From NCBI GenBank assembly GCA_003971905.1, contig RSEE01000005.1:310001-374000 (forward strand): a stretch of 64,000 bases of DNA. Direction: 5' to 3'. Numbering within the stretch: position 1 is the stretch's first letter; every line of letters starts with the position of its first letter. The DNA comes from Moniliella sp. 'wahieum'. Its lineage: Eukaryota > Basidiomycota > Moniliellomycetes > Moniliellales > Moniliellaceae. The position numbers and the translations under genes are program-made. The notes beneath the pieces are model-generated. The model worked only from the letters and a program-made list of their open reading frames with translations, was not told the DNA's origin and searched no databases. Shown here piece by piece: positions 46,801 to 59,048 of this stretch.

Positions 46801-47622
46801 TCGCCCCATGCCCCTAGTCACTAGTACTCCCTGCTCCGACCGCGCCCCACTCGGGATGCTCGGTCATTATAATCATTCCCAGGGTATAGTATACAGGACG
46901 CGTAGTGGTCTCGCGCTACCCCGTACCACTTTCCACGCCTGCTACAGGAACTGACCTGGAATCCTGTGCCTGACACCTGCCCGGCCCGAGCGCTTGGTGA
47001 CCTCAGCCGTGACCTCACGCAGCAAAGGCAAACGGAAGACTTTCGTTTGCTTACACCCGCCATCCGGTCTGTGGCCGGCTCATAATGGCACACGACATCT
47101 GATGTATATATCATGGCCACACATACGCCAAGACATCGAACTTCCCTGGGTGGAAGTGGGGAGGAAAAGGCTAGTGGGCGCTCTCTTGACCATCTTGGTC
47201 CGCCCTCAGCACCGCAAGTCTCGCAGCGCCCTCTTCAACGTCGGACAGCCGCCGACGTGAGAGTCGATCAATCGATCGTGTTTCTACTCACAGTGCTCTT
47301 CTGTGCTCATCGCCTCCGGTTGGGCAGCGTCCATTCTACCAATCCTCTCCATGATCCGCACGGGGCGACACAGGACGTTTGGGCCCGGAAATGGTCAAGA
47401 AGACTACCCGGATGGTCAGCACGATTGGACCGAAGCCGCGTTCCTGTCCCCAGCACATGGTTTTTGCAGGGGTGAGACGGTGCCACTATCCTATACAGAG
47501 ACTCTTCCGATGGAGGGTGCAATACTTTCCGTACCGAGAGAGCAATTACTTCATCTGCTTCAGGTGCGCTCCAGCTCCGAGAGGAAAAGGAAACAAGAGC
47601 ACAAGAACCATTCACCGTTGAG
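43873..47622. other. Long intergenic region; repeats, no supported gene
   Basis: AT-richer DNA to about 45700 with broken frames. A short inverted repeat, AGCACAATGCG and a near complement, lies at 44820-44868. AAGCTTCAAGC and CTGAGGC words sit near 44990-45035, GTTCAACGTTCAAC near 45652, and ACTCAGCG tandem words at 46060-46110. From 45900 to 46850 it is GC-rich with long but low-complexity frames on several strands, which I regard as chance. An unidentified gene cannot be excluded. Confidence 0.45.
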
Positions 47623-47630
47623 TATATAAA
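47623..47630 (+). promoter_or_regulatory. TATA box (TATATAAA) of the small secreted protein gene
   Basis: A consensus TATATAAA lies 107 bp before the start codon, followed by a C/T- and CACA-rich leader that ends CTCACA just before ATG. The arrangement suggests strong, regulated expression. Confidence 0.72.
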
Positions 47631-47736
47631 GGTCGACTCGCCTCTGCCCCTCCTTCTTCCTCTCACCACACCACACTCTTCGTCCTTTTCGAGCTTTCCA
47701 CCCACACAAACACATTCTATCCCCTTCTTCCTCACA

Positions 47737-48116
47737 ATGAAATTCAGCTACACCGTTGTCTTCGCCCTCGTTGCCCCGCTCGCGGTTTTGGCCGCGCCCG
47801 CTGCAAAATCTGGTTCGTCTCTCACGGCCTTCACGGACGACGATTGCAAAAACAGCTACTTTACCAACACCGACGTCGCGCACGATGGTATCCAGGGTAC
47901 CAATTGCTTTAACACATGGATCCGTGGGGAAGGTGACACAGCGGTGTACCGGTGCAGTCCATCACCACCTCAAACCTCCAAGGAGGATGTGTGGCTCATA
48001 TCTACTCGAATCTCGACTGCGAGGGCGAAGTGTTGGCGGTCGACTCGCAGCAGGATAACAACTGCTACCGCAACTATGGCAACTGGTTTGGGCTGAGCGC
48101 CCAGATTACCTGCTAA
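47737..48116 (+). CDS. Small secreted cysteine-rich protein
   Basis: No known function. The first residues MKFSYTVVFALVAPLAVLAA form a clear signal peptide, with A-x-A type cleavage near residue 20. The mature part, about 105 residues, has six cysteines (D-D-D-C, T-N-C, G-G-C, L-D-C, N-N-C and the last residue C), which suggests three disulfides. The frame changes once near 47950; beyond it the protein reads VQSITTSNLQGGCVAHIYSN and ends GLSAQITC. The alternation of polar and hydrophobic residues points to a small beta-rich fold of the kind seen in secreted fungal beta/gamma-crystallin-like proteins; this is an inference. The size, cysteines and strong promoter would suit a surface or effector-like secreted protein. 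Confidence 0.75.
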
Positions 48117-49521
48117 GCCTCTGCCCTGGTCACGGGTAAAGATGCTTGGGACTGACTGTCCCATCAAGGGCTTTTAGCCTACATACGTTTTCTACATCCT
48201 TTTTCGTGTTCTTTTCTTTCTCGGTGTAAACTAAACGAGAGGGTGAGGGTTCCAACTCTGGGATCGCCTTTTCCTTTCGAGCCACTAATACTGTTACGTG
48301 ACTCTACCGTTATGAAAAACCCTTTTCCTGAGAGGCAATCTTTGTCTTCTCTGTTTTGACTCGTTTTCTCTTCCTGTGGGCTCCACACGTTAACGTGGTC
48401 GCCTTTTGCGCTTTGACGCTCCAACTACTTGAAATTATGTGTCTGTTTTTCCTTTCTCTTGGATACTCGTGTGGGCCGCTCTGTTTCATAGCACAAAAAG
48501 GGGTGATGCATATTTGCGGGGAATCGGCTGGGTGTAATAGGCTATCATTTTGCAGTAGTGTTGCTCCTTTTAGATTCAATGTAACACGCCAACGGGTCCA
48601 ATCTTCTTTCAGTGGCGTGTATTCATGAGAATAGTTGGCATCTTCTCTATTATTATACCGTGCACATATGTGACGAAAAAAGATTTTATAGTGGGGAGAG
48701 ACGCTCTTCTGCATATACATATATCGTAGGTCACTGCACAACAGGATGAACGGGTCGGTTTGTATATACGCGCGCAGAGCGTTTTTTGTCTGCAGACTCA
48801 AGTCTCCCTGTCAATTATATGGTTGCAGTATAGGTAACCCGCGGTAACCGGGTAGAGACAAGCAGTTAGTTTGAGATGTGTGTGCGCTCGGGGTGCGCCC
48901 GAGCAGCTTGACCAGACGAGAAGAATAACTCGGGAGGTTGGAGAACGGTAGGCAACATGCCGATTAGGCCTGTGCAGAGAGCCATTATGTGACTGGATGT
49001 GTCACGGTCCTCTTAGCTATAATCAGGTAAATCTTCTCACTGTGCTCTTCGCCGATCCTGTTCTCCCAACCCTACCAGTGCATCCTTTGCTTCCCTTGGT
49101 ACTTGACCTCACTCGTATCGCCTGATCGACTGATCCTTACAAGATGTAGTGAGGGCGTCGTAAATATTGAAGATCGTAAGAGAGAGAACGCACTATACCA
49201 TTTTGGGGGCAGGAAATAGTAAAAGACCCTGCGCCACCGGCTGCGCCCTTACAATTAATAGCCCCTTAGGCCGGCCTTTATACACTAACGACCCCGCCGA
49301 TGTCAAACCACGCTCTATCCCCTCCGCCCTCGTGAAAGACTTTATCGTTCCTAGTATACCCCTATAATACCCCACCCGCCGCATGTGTGCTCTTATCTGT
49401 CAACACCGCCACAACGAAGCCCTCTCGCCCCCCAAAAACCCTCTGTGCTCACTTCATTTTGTTCACATCTACCCCTCCTGTCCTGTCTCCCATCCCTGTC
49501 GAGGCTTTCACCAATCGTCCC
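48117..49521. other. Intergenic; AT-richer, no gene seen
   Basis: The 3' flank of the secreted-protein gene is followed by AT-richer DNA. GATGAACGGGTCGGTTT at 48745-48761 matches part of the repeat at 51868 with one change. The last 200 bp are the leader of the next gene. Confidence 0.45.
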
Positions 49522-50489
49522 ATGTCGAGTAACCATCCCAGTGAGGAAGACCCGATCGCAACGCCGCTCACAATAATATCGCTCCGGACGAACAGGTACG
49601 GCCGCCGGCTTCGCTTGCTCCCCCAACACCAGTGCTGGCCAATCTGGCGTCCAAAAGCGAAGCAATTACCAAATTGGCCAGCATCCCTCTCTTGGTCGCA
49701 CTCGTGGTCGGGTTGCGTGAGTACGTCGCTTCCAAGAAACGGCTGGGCCAATTGGAGCGAAGGGCGGTGACGGTAAGTGAATGGGTTGCAGCGACGGTGG
49801 TGGTGCGTCTAAGTTTCTTGAGCACTGTGGCTGTGATCGCCGATTCATTGGCCAGCAAGACGCTCACTCGTGCCGAGAAGGTGGCACCACAAATCTTCAC
49901 TCTTACGCCAGCCGACGTGGTGGACACTGTTTTTCAAAATGTCGCTGGCGCACGTTCCCTCGCTGTTAGTTCTCGGGTCAAGGCACAGGCTCACCTGGAT
50001 CAACTGCGCGCCGAGCACGTTACCCTACATAGGGCATACCAGTCCTTGGCCTTGCTCAATACGCAATTGGTGGCGGCGGGGTTGAAGGCCAAGGAGGCCG
50101 GCAGCTCGATCAGTGACAACGTCCAGACCGAGCTCCACCATCTCCTGGACTCGGTGGGGGACGAGCTGAATCGCCTGCACCATTACCTCCTCTCCCTCCC
50201 TGCTGACGCCAAAGCGGGTCTGGAGCCCATTCAGGCCACATTCCTAGCCAAGTACGAGGATGTGACACGCCAACTCAAGGACAGCGATGCCCCAGTTGGC
50301 CATCGCGTCTGGGCGCCCAGCTATTTGACCAATTCTACCCTCCCGGCTCTCAACACCGCATTACGTTCCCTCTCCTTTACCAAGACCCAGTCTACTGAAC
50401 CGGCCCCTGTGAACCCTCTGACTGTCTTGGAGATCATGGAGGTCGACCAGTTGCCTCAACCCTCGCCCCCCACCACGAAGACTGACTGA
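49522..50489 (+). CDS. Perilipin-like lipid-droplet protein (tentative)
   Basis: The start at 49522 gives MSSNHPSEEDPIATPLT; a one-base frame change near 49570 leads into NNIAPDEQVRPPASLAPPTP and then one continuous frame to 50489. The order of segments fits fungal perilipins (CAP20/Mpl1 type): SEAITKLASIPLLVALVVG, a conserved I-P-L region; a helix-rich middle with RAEKVAPQIFTLTPADVVD; a region VSSRVKAQAHLDQLRAEHV; then SDNVQTELHHLLDSVGDELN and LHHYLLSLPADAKAGLE. Perilipins coat lipid droplets and control lipase access. No enzyme motif is visible. The assignment rests on pattern and length (about 320 residues), so an unrelated amphipathic-helix protein is possible. Confidence 0.5.
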
Positions 50490-50936
50490 TGTGAGAGGCG
50501 AGCACTCAACATTTCTTCACTATTTCTCTTCTTTCTTCTCTCCAGTCCCTTCTCCCCTGTGGTTCCATTTTCTTTCCCCCTTTTGTGAGCCTGGAAAACG
50601 GAGTGTATGGCAAGCATGACACTCACTGCCGTTCCTGCCTGAGACCCTCATGGCCTTTTGTTTATTCCCTACTACTTTTCGGCCAACCCAGGACTACACT
50701 ACGATTTGACACTTTCACAGGCTTACTAGGGCCGAAGTCCCTCTCCTCCTTCTTTCAGGAGGGGGGTACTTACGGCTTGGTTAGTAGGATGGCAAGTGTG
50801 AGGAAAGAAGGTGAGAACAGGACCGACAGGGGATGAGTACGATATGCTGGTATATGTACAAACAGTATATGCATTACATTACAAAGTAACAGCTTGCTGA
50901 TGGAGGGACTGTCGGCACTACCGTCCATACACTTAC

Positions 50937-51240
50937 TTGATGCTAGCGAATTTGGTCTCAATACTTTCTGAGATTATGGAGTGCTTGCCCAGCTCGCCTC
51001 ACAGGCAAGATCAGACGCACAGGTCTCGGATCTCTCGCGCGGGGAAGGAAGTGGTGGCATATTATTATTGTTGTAAGAAGCCAGGGCGGCAAGACGCTCT
51101 GTGGGGGTGCCCACCAAAGCGGGAGGATCGGTCAGCGTCTCCTCCGTTAGCCAAAAACCAAACCACCCAGCTTTGATCCGTGGAGAGAAACCGGGGTTGC
51201 GTGCCAAAAATGACCGAGAACAAAAGTGAGGAGAGCCACG
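50937..51240 (-). pseudogene. Coding-like relic with intron donor, unknown family
   Basis: Minus-strand frames read IKAGWFGFWLTEETLTDPPA then LVGTPTERLAALASYNNNNM, PLPSPRE and, after frame changes, ELGKHSIISESIETKFASI before a GTAAGT donor at 50931-50936. A canonical TACTAAC branch sequence lies about 155 bp further on. The composition is protein-like, but only about 100 residues are visible, no start is found, and the upstream DNA (51260-51730) is non-coding. It is either an exon of a broken gene or a gene so affected by indels that I cannot follow it. Confidence 0.35.
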
Positions 51241-51744
51241 TCCTTCTCGAGTACTGTGGGTACTGTTGGTATTGTGGGGCCGTCGGGTGCTTCGCCCCCT
51301 GGTTTATCGTGAGGCAGGCCCACTGTGGAGAGGGGATCTGCCCCTGATATAAGCCCTTGGACGTCGTATTAGTATTTCTATTAGGATGAGAAACAAGACG
51401 GGACCCTAAGGCCTAACGCGTAACGGAAGAGCTAGCGCTATCTACTAAGTACAGTAGGCTAACCGCACGACTTTGCAGAGCGATATAAGATAGACGTGAG
51501 TCTCGCGAATTCATATAAGCGTAAGTACTAAAGAGGGGAGAAGTTGAGGGTGAACGTTAAACGTTAAACAGAGACCCATAGAAGGTTGTAAGAGCTTTAC
51601 AGAGAGTTGTTAAGACTGAAACCGCTTTGAAGGGGAGGCTGACGGATGACGCTGCGTACAGCAAGGACAGAGGCTGTAGCGGAGGGCTGTAGCTGAGACA
51701 CAGCTGCATGTGCATGCACCCCCACCTCTTTTTCCCCACACCAA

Positions 51745-52014
51745 TTAAACATCTATTACCTGGCAGATAAGCATATTGTCAGGTAACGGGGTACCGTGCT
51801 GCCGTTGTGGCATCTCTAAAAATATAGCCCCTAGTGCTTTCTCTCGCTTATAGTTCCAAACAACCCCCGCAAGATGAACGGTTCGGTTTAGACGTAGCGT
51901 TCCCCCTGTCCCAGCCTTAAGCTCTGTCAATGGAATGCACACAACATAGGGATTGGGCCTCCCCCCCGTTTGATTTTCGGCTTCTAAAAACTGGCGTAAA
52001 CAATGGATGCACAT
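51745..52014 (-). mobile_element. AT-richer repeat with intact 89-codon open frame
   Basis: The minus strand encodes MCIHCLRQFLEAENQTGGRP, VVCIPLTELKAGTGGTLRL and REKALGAIFLEMPQRQHGTP up to a stop at 51745. Codon choice (TTA, ATA, GGG) differs from the GC3-rich host genes. Parts of the same DNA recur at 32958-33014, 48745-48761 and 58870-58935, so this belongs to a dispersed family. I do not recognise the protein, and I see neither terminal repeats nor a transposase or polymerase motif. A mobile-element origin is an inference from repetition and codon use. Confidence 0.45.
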
Positions 52015-52375
52015 TCAGTTGCTGTGGAAAACGAGGGTCGACATGTGGCGTCCTGAGTGAGAGGCGCGACTGTGGCGTGAGGCGCGTGAGGATACAAAGA
52101 CGATCGGAGAGGTGCTAGCAAAAGAAAACCAGTCACCTGGAGGGGAAATGTGCAAGGAGGAAGTAGAAGGAGAATGAAAATCGAGGAACACTCAACACAA
52201 TCCACCGAGGGAGAAGAAAGTGAGAGATCTGGACAGTGCGAGACAGGGGAGGGGGAGGAGGGGGTGAAGACAGAGAAAGGAGAGATGGACACCCACCTCT
52301 CTCAACTCAATGTTCGGCATGGAGAAAAAAAGGGAACACAAGCCAGCTGCTTCTGAGGCCCTGGCGAATGGGCGG

Positions 52376-55300
52376 CTAGTATGGAGGTCGAGCCCGGGTT
52401 GAAGTAGAGCGGGAGCTGGGAGGGAGAGACGGACGGTCCGAATCGGGCTGGAGGTGGCAGTGAGGACGAAGAGATGGACTGGGATGGGGAGGACGAGTAG
52501 GAGGCCGATGATAGTCCCCTACGTCCCCCTCTTCACTCCGTGGAGCTCGTACGGACGACAAATGGGATCCAGAAGAACGAGAGCGCAAGCGTTGCGAGCT
52601 CCCGGGCCTCTGACGCGTGCTTCCTGGGGCCGAGGGGGAGGGCCCAGAAGAACGCCGAAGCGAAAGAATGTGGCATCCAACGCGCCGGCCTGCCGAAGCC
52701 AGGTGATGGATCCAGCTGCCAATGCGGCGACAAAGCCTTGCTCGGCAGGCGACAGGAGCCGCGTGCGGTCGGAAAACAAATGGCCAACAACAACACGGAG
52801 CGCTCGTCTCGTGTCCATCCCGTCGGTTGTGAGCGGCCAGAAGGTGCCTGGACCGGCATCGGTTCACTTTCTCGCCCGTCAGCGACCGGAAGGAGCAGAC
52901 CACCTGCCGACACAATTGCTCCAGCGCGGAACAGGTGCTGGGGGGAAGAAGGGTAGCGCCAGGCAGCGTAGGACCGGTTCTGTCCGGGGTGGCGTTTGTG
53001 CCAGTGTCCGAGTCCGCTTCGGCGTCGTCGACGTCGGTGGCCACAAAGTGGCGCGGCAGATTGTAAAACAAGGCAGGCAAGCCGCGGTGGTCATTCACGT
53101 TATGTGAGGCAGGCGCCAGGGGCACCGAAGCCAGTCGGGTGGGGTCCAGCAGCACACCTTCCGATCCGGTCTTGGGCCCAGAGGGGAATGAGCCACAATC
53201 GTCCAATCGGGCACGTTGGTTGAGGAATGAATTTTGATTGGCTTGCGTGCCAAGTACACCAGATCGGCCCCCAACGCGCTGGCAGCTGTGGCTGGTGAGG
53301 GCCGACGCCAACTGGGGCAGCAATTGTAGCGCCACATCTGGCGCCCCATCCTCCGCTCCCGCGGCAGACCGTTTGGCCCTGGCTTGATGCAATCGTTCCT
53401 GGAACGCAGCCAAGAGCTGTTCTTGCTCAAGAGACGCTTCTACCTCCTCGTCGAGCCCTTGTGCCATCCCTCCTCCACTGGTAGGACCGCTCCAGCCAAA
53501 CAATCCATCTTGCGCCACTCGGACCTTGCCCCCGAGCCAAAGCCAGCACCTTCCTCTGCCAGGCCCAGCTGCTTGACATCGACTTGCAGTTTGTTGTACT
53601 GCTGTACCATGTGACGTTTGCGAAGCGCCACACCATGGGCATAAGCATGTTCCAACAACGTTGCCATCTGGGTTGCCGTAGTTTGAAGGACCGATTCGTG
53701 GCTAGCAGTCCACTTGGCCATTGTATCAGAGGCGACCGCTCCCACTTCATGGGATGCAGCTTGGCCCGGCCGTAGATAGGGTTGCGTCGGTATCGTGGCG
53801 TTGAGGAAGTGAGGCACACCAACGCCACAGGCAATCCCGTTGAGGAGACGATGGGCTGGACCGCAACAAACTGTGCACCACCCGGTTGTCGTCCTGCTCC
53901 GTCGCCCGACTCGGTGCTCCCATTCTGAACCGAGGATCAACGCTAGTGTTCGACACAATCATGGAAGAGTTGCGATTGAGTAATGCATGGGCCTCAGGGC
54001 TAAACCACCGTGGTCGAACGGAAGTAGCGAGTCCGCCTGTCGGATGTTGGGGGTGCTCGCACCAACGCCTTCCACGTACCAAAGGCACAGCCCCCGCTCA
54101 TTACCACAGCCAGGTAGGCTTCCATGTCACTGGGAAGAAGTGCCTCCAACTTTGCCAGAAGGACTTCCGCATTGCCAGCCAATGTATCTGCCACCTCGTT
54201 CATGTTGACTGCGTCCTCCACCGGCTTTGAGGCTGACTGAGAGTCAGCAGGGGTTCCTTGATGCGCGAAGATATAATCTGGATAGCGGGCGATTGAGGTG
54301 CATGGCAGCCAACCGTTGCCGTTCGAAGCTGTGGGAAGATGGGGCAAGAAAGAGGGGGATAGGTAGGTCAGCGCAATTGTCCAACCACACGCGAGAACGA
54401 AGGAAAACATACATGGGGAACGGTGCAGGAATCCGGGTATCTCCAAGGACGAAAAGAAACGGATCACATCACGTGAGCCTCGACTATTGATCCGACCGCG
54501 GCATCTTCCAGTTGGTCAACTGCCGACTCGGTATCCAACGCGTCGTCGCCGTTGGAGCTCGGATGGAAAACATGGGCCGCAAAGTTTGACGATCCCATCT
54601 CGGAACCAGAGGCGTCCATTGTCCCTGCCATTCGGCCAGCACGGGAGGTGGCATGTCTCTGGAACGCGGCACGGATCTCCATGAACGAGTCGATGATTTG
54701 AGCTCCAGCTGATCTAGCATGGCACTAGCGTATGCAGTCGGGTTAGGCACACCATCGCTGAGGGCGGAAGACGGACCAGCTCCGTGGGTGGGGGAGGGGG
54801 AACCGGATAGGGTGGAAAGTGGGATCCGTCAAATGAGCCGAGACTGTAGATTAGTAACAGCTCACCAAGAGTGAGTTGAGACAAGAACCAATGCACCGGC
54901 GAATGGGGGCTGTACCTCAGTACTTCCTGTCCCGCCGACCACCAGGACCATCATGCAAAAAGGCCAACGAGAGGCGGCGGACGCAATGGGACCAGAGCGC
55001 GGACCCATATTCGTACGCTCGATTGGAATCAAACGTAAACACTTGCCCGGTGGAGGAAAGAGACGCGGCATCCGATCGGGGCACACTACGTCCACTTGCC
55101 TTGCTTGCCCTGACGGCACATTGGACTTGCTGGAGCGGGTGGTAGGGAGAGCCATTTTGACCCGCTCGCCCGAGGTGTTGGTGACTGATTTGGATAGATT
55201 GGAGCCATCGGTTGTCCAATTGGGAGAGAGGAACCAGACATTTCACCGAAACTGGTGTGGTTGATCGAGGTGGATGCAGTTAGAGAAGGGCTGGCGACGC

Positions 55301-55924
55301 TCGATCCCGAGGTGAGACTGGTGGAGGCGGCAGGCGCACTGTCGTTGGGGGCGCGAAAAAAGAAAGTAAGGATGGCGGGTGCAGCTAGACCTGGATTGAG
55401 CTCTGGTTCAAAGGAGGGTGAAATGGGATCGGAGCTCTGGGAAGGAGAGGCAGAGGAAGGTTGCTTGCGGCCAAAGAGGCGGCGGGCACCATTGGCCACC
55501 TTTTCAAAGCGGTCCAGGTCTTGCTCGGACGATGACGGGGATGGGTTGGCCTTGCCGAGCATGCGGCGCCATCCCTTGGTACGGACAGCAGGCTGGGCTG
55601 GGGAGCCACTGTGACTCGCGTGCCCAGCAGACAGGTTGCTCTGGCCTGACACGGACGGGGTGTGGGTTGCGGCTAGCAGAGGCGGGGCAGGCGATCGAGG
55701 CGGCGCCAGGAAGCCGAGGACTGAGCGGCGACAGAGGGGATGGACCCGCGCGAATCGTGGAAGCCAGCAAGCTGATAGTCGTTCAGCAACGGCCGGGGGC
55801 GTCCAGAGGGGGTCGAGCCTAGCAGGGCGGCCAGGCGATAGGAAGTAGCGGCGTAGTACGCGTCAATGGCGTCGCCCTCTTCGTGTGCATTATGCTGGTA
55901 TGCTGGGACTGGGGGGAATGCCAT
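52376..55924 (-). CDS. Large uncharacterised protein (possibly two genes)
   Basis: Not recognised. The first Met, at 55924, gives MAFPPVPAYQHNAHEEGDAI, then a Ser/Pro-rich region containing RTKGWRRMLGKANPSPSSSE and DRFEKVANGARRLFGRKQPS. A more folded part has GQVFTFDSNRAYEYGSALW. A probable intron with GTGAGC donor and CTCAG acceptor falls at about 54775-54870, followed by PNPTAYASAMLDQLEL and FMEIRAAFQRHATSRAGRMA. A second intron with CCACAG acceptor is likely near 54330-54470. Downstream are DTLAGNAEVLLAKLEALLPS, then a coiled segment VALRKRHMVQQYNKLQVDVK and EQEQLLAAFQERLHQARAKR. The end is uncertain: frames stop at 52376 and 52519. Frame changes are frequent. I cannot rule out two adjacent genes divided near 53960 or 54480. 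Confidence 0.45.
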
Positions 55925-57224
55925 GGGTATCGTGGTGGTTAGTGGTGGTCGGACTCAAGGTCAGAGATACGGCGAACGCAGGACCAAGAACGAAGCACTG
56001 AGAAGCAGCCATGTCTGTCTTGGTGAGAATTTGGCGTCTGTGCGCCAAGGCTGCTTATTGGCAGGCGTTGGCTGCCAGCTCGTGTTTACACGCCTGTCCT
56101 GCCCCCAGCCCTTCCGGCCCCCGCGGCCAGCACCACAGCAGTGTCTGGTGTGGGGCGCAAGCGCCCTGATGGCTTGCAAACTGGCGCTGGTGCGGGGCCT
56201 GCCCGCGGCCACGCCTCGCCCATCCCATCGGCCAGCTCGATGATGGATCGGTAACAACTAGGATAACTAGTAACTGAGGAGTACACTTAGTTAGTCACTG
56301 GCTTCACTAGCTAGTCACGCACTGAGGCATTGAGTACTCAGACAGAGTACTCAGTTGCCCAGGGCCGGGCACCGAGTGTGGTGTACTCAGACCGAATACA
56401 CAGTCCTCTGCCAGCCACAAGCCACAGGGCCAGCACACACCCCGCCCGCGCCACCCCGCTCATCCCCAGCTGGCCTGCCTGCCCTGCCTTAACTCGCCTG
56501 CCTCGCCACCCAGCCCCACCAGCCGACCTCACCCTCGGCGACCTGATCCCCTACCCTACTTGTTGTCCAGGAGTCTCCTACCCCGTCACGTGACATCACG
56601 TCCCCTCGCATTTGCTCCCGGTTCGGAGGCTTGTCTCCTTCCTTCCTATCCTCACTTAGCACAAAATTGCACACTACAACTTACTGCAGCAGGCAGGGAG
56701 CAATGGCTGCTAGAAATCACCTTGCCCCTCACCGCCAACAGCCAGAAAGGACGGATGGAAGCAGCGCACATCCGCGAAGGGAGAAGCAGTTTTGCCGATT
56801 CAGCAAATCGACCTGTTGACCTAGTATGAGGTCAAATAGGGCAAACACGAGTCGCCTCGAAAGGGAATGAATTAAAGCTCGAGTTTTCTACATGGGACCT
56901 ACACAACTTAAACACTGGTTTGGATGGACTGAGGGCACCCTTTAGGGCGGGATAGAGGACGTTTGATTTTGGAGGGAAAATGGCTAAGGGGAGGGGAACG
57001 GGGAAAGGGGGGGGTGAGAATCATGAGCAGGGGTCGCCAAAGAGCGCCCCAGGTGAAAAGGCGGTCATAAGGAATGGCAAGGAAGTCGAGGAGCGCGGCA
57101 CGTCCAAAGCCGCCCGCCTCCAAATCAATGTCATTCCATCCATAAGCAAGGCAAGTCGGTAGGAAGGCGCAAGCCCCTCTCGCCACCCCCTCCGAGTATC
57201 ACGGAACAAGCACCAAGGGTAAAC
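55925..57224. other. Intergenic; repeats, no gene seen
   Basis: Includes ACTAGT and GAGTACTCAG words at 56260-56350 and GC-rich low-complexity frames to about 56600. From 56820 to 57190 it is the 3' flank of eS7. Confidence 0.5.
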
Positions 57225-57806
<582 letters not shown>

Positions 57807-58274
57807 GACGACTACTCATAACCAAGGGGTCCAGGGTCAGCAAACTGCCCTGTCCGCATGGCCGTTCAAAAACCAAGATCCTTCAGCTCTGAGGCCGGGA
57901 CCAGCGTGCACTCGGACACCGCCACAACGTGTAGCGGGTGTGCGAGAAAGGGAGCACGCTGTGCCCGGCTCAACCGCACGCGTAGTTCCATGCAGAGAAG
58001 TACTTACCAAACGATGGATGGAGGCTGGACAACAACGGTGGGCAAGTTTCCCAAGGTGGAGCGGGCGAGAAGAGCCATAGCCCTGGGACGGTCTCGGACC
58101 GCAGCAGGGCGTAATTCTCGGTGTAGGGTTAGACCATTAGGGTTAGTGCCTGGCTTCATTAACTTGGAAAGATCAATATGAATTGGGTATGCAAGTACGT
58201 AATCGGGTTACTTTGCAGGTTTCTTTGCACCGAAGTTCAACAGCTTATTAGCGCCTAATAAAATTGGCGTGCGC

Positions 58275-58445
58275 TCACGCCTGCTCGCGCTCATTAGTCA
58301 CTGTGACAATAGCTGCCAATACTGGTGGCATTCGCGTAACACTGAGGGCAAAAAGAATCACTGCACCTAAGGCTTGCTCATCCAGCTCATCTCTCATTGT
58401 CTTCTTGTACTCTAAAGCCACATCACTGTCAAAACTTCGGCAAGG
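58275..58445 (-). pseudogene. Orphan short open frame (56 codons), unknown
   Basis: Minus-strand DNA between two stops reads SFDSDVALEYKKTMRDELDE and QALGAVILFALSVTRMPPVL up to a stop at 58275-58277. The acidic/basic helix and following hydrophobic helix look like protein, while the opposite strand gives Ser-rich shadow sequence. No start codon or family was found. The surrounding 1 kb is AT-richer and repeat-bearing. Confidence 0.3.
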
Positions 58446-58869
58446 TCAGAGGAAACGCGTCACCACCATCAGCTGCAGTGAACGAGAAATTGGTCCTCCT
58501 AATAGAGGGGGGTCTATAAGCAAAAAACAAACAAACAAAAACAAGAGCCGATTGATCACGTCTCTATATTCCCAACGAGAGGACCACAGAGCCTACGGCC
58601 CGGTCAGCTGGGGCTTCGCCCCTAACCTTACCACCGTTCCCCTTCGCCACCGTCTCACATGGTCTACCACGTTCAATGGGATCTACGCGCGTAACAATCC
58701 GGTCGGTTTGAGAAAAAGCGAATGGCGGGCGCCATTATAGGGTCCCGACCTGCTGGCTACTCCACTGTTGGGATCCTAATTGAGGTTCGGCCCGAACAAC
58801 CAGCGCATGCCAAATGAGCGAGTCACTCAGTAATGCATGGTTATGCTGTTACGCATTATGCGGTTACCG

Positions 58870-58935
58870 GAACGGTTATATGCGGTTTTATGCGTAGCGT
58901 CTCCTCGTAGTTGTCCCAGCCTTAGAAGCTCCGAA
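58870..58935 (-). repeat. Degenerate copy of the repeat carried at 51745-52014
   Basis: TGTCCCAGCCTTAGAAGCTC and the preceding GCGTAGCGTCTCC align with the 51868-51932 segment, with a 2-bp insertion and scattered changes. Confidence 0.45.
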
Positions 58936-59048
58936 TGATCTGCATGAAGGATCTATATACACCGAACTGTGATAGACAAGATGCTTGTTATTTGGTGGGA
59001 CATGGACCGGTAAAAATGATGCCGGTGATGCTGCTACTTAATCTCTGA

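Noticed and set aside
48310-48801. Minus-strand frame of 163 codons
   Set aside because: AT-rich DNA with repeat fragments; the translation lacks any protein-like pattern.
58490-58740. Possible mitochondrial DNA insertion
   Set aside because: The segment is AT-richer but contains no recognisable mitochondrial gene or rRNA motif.
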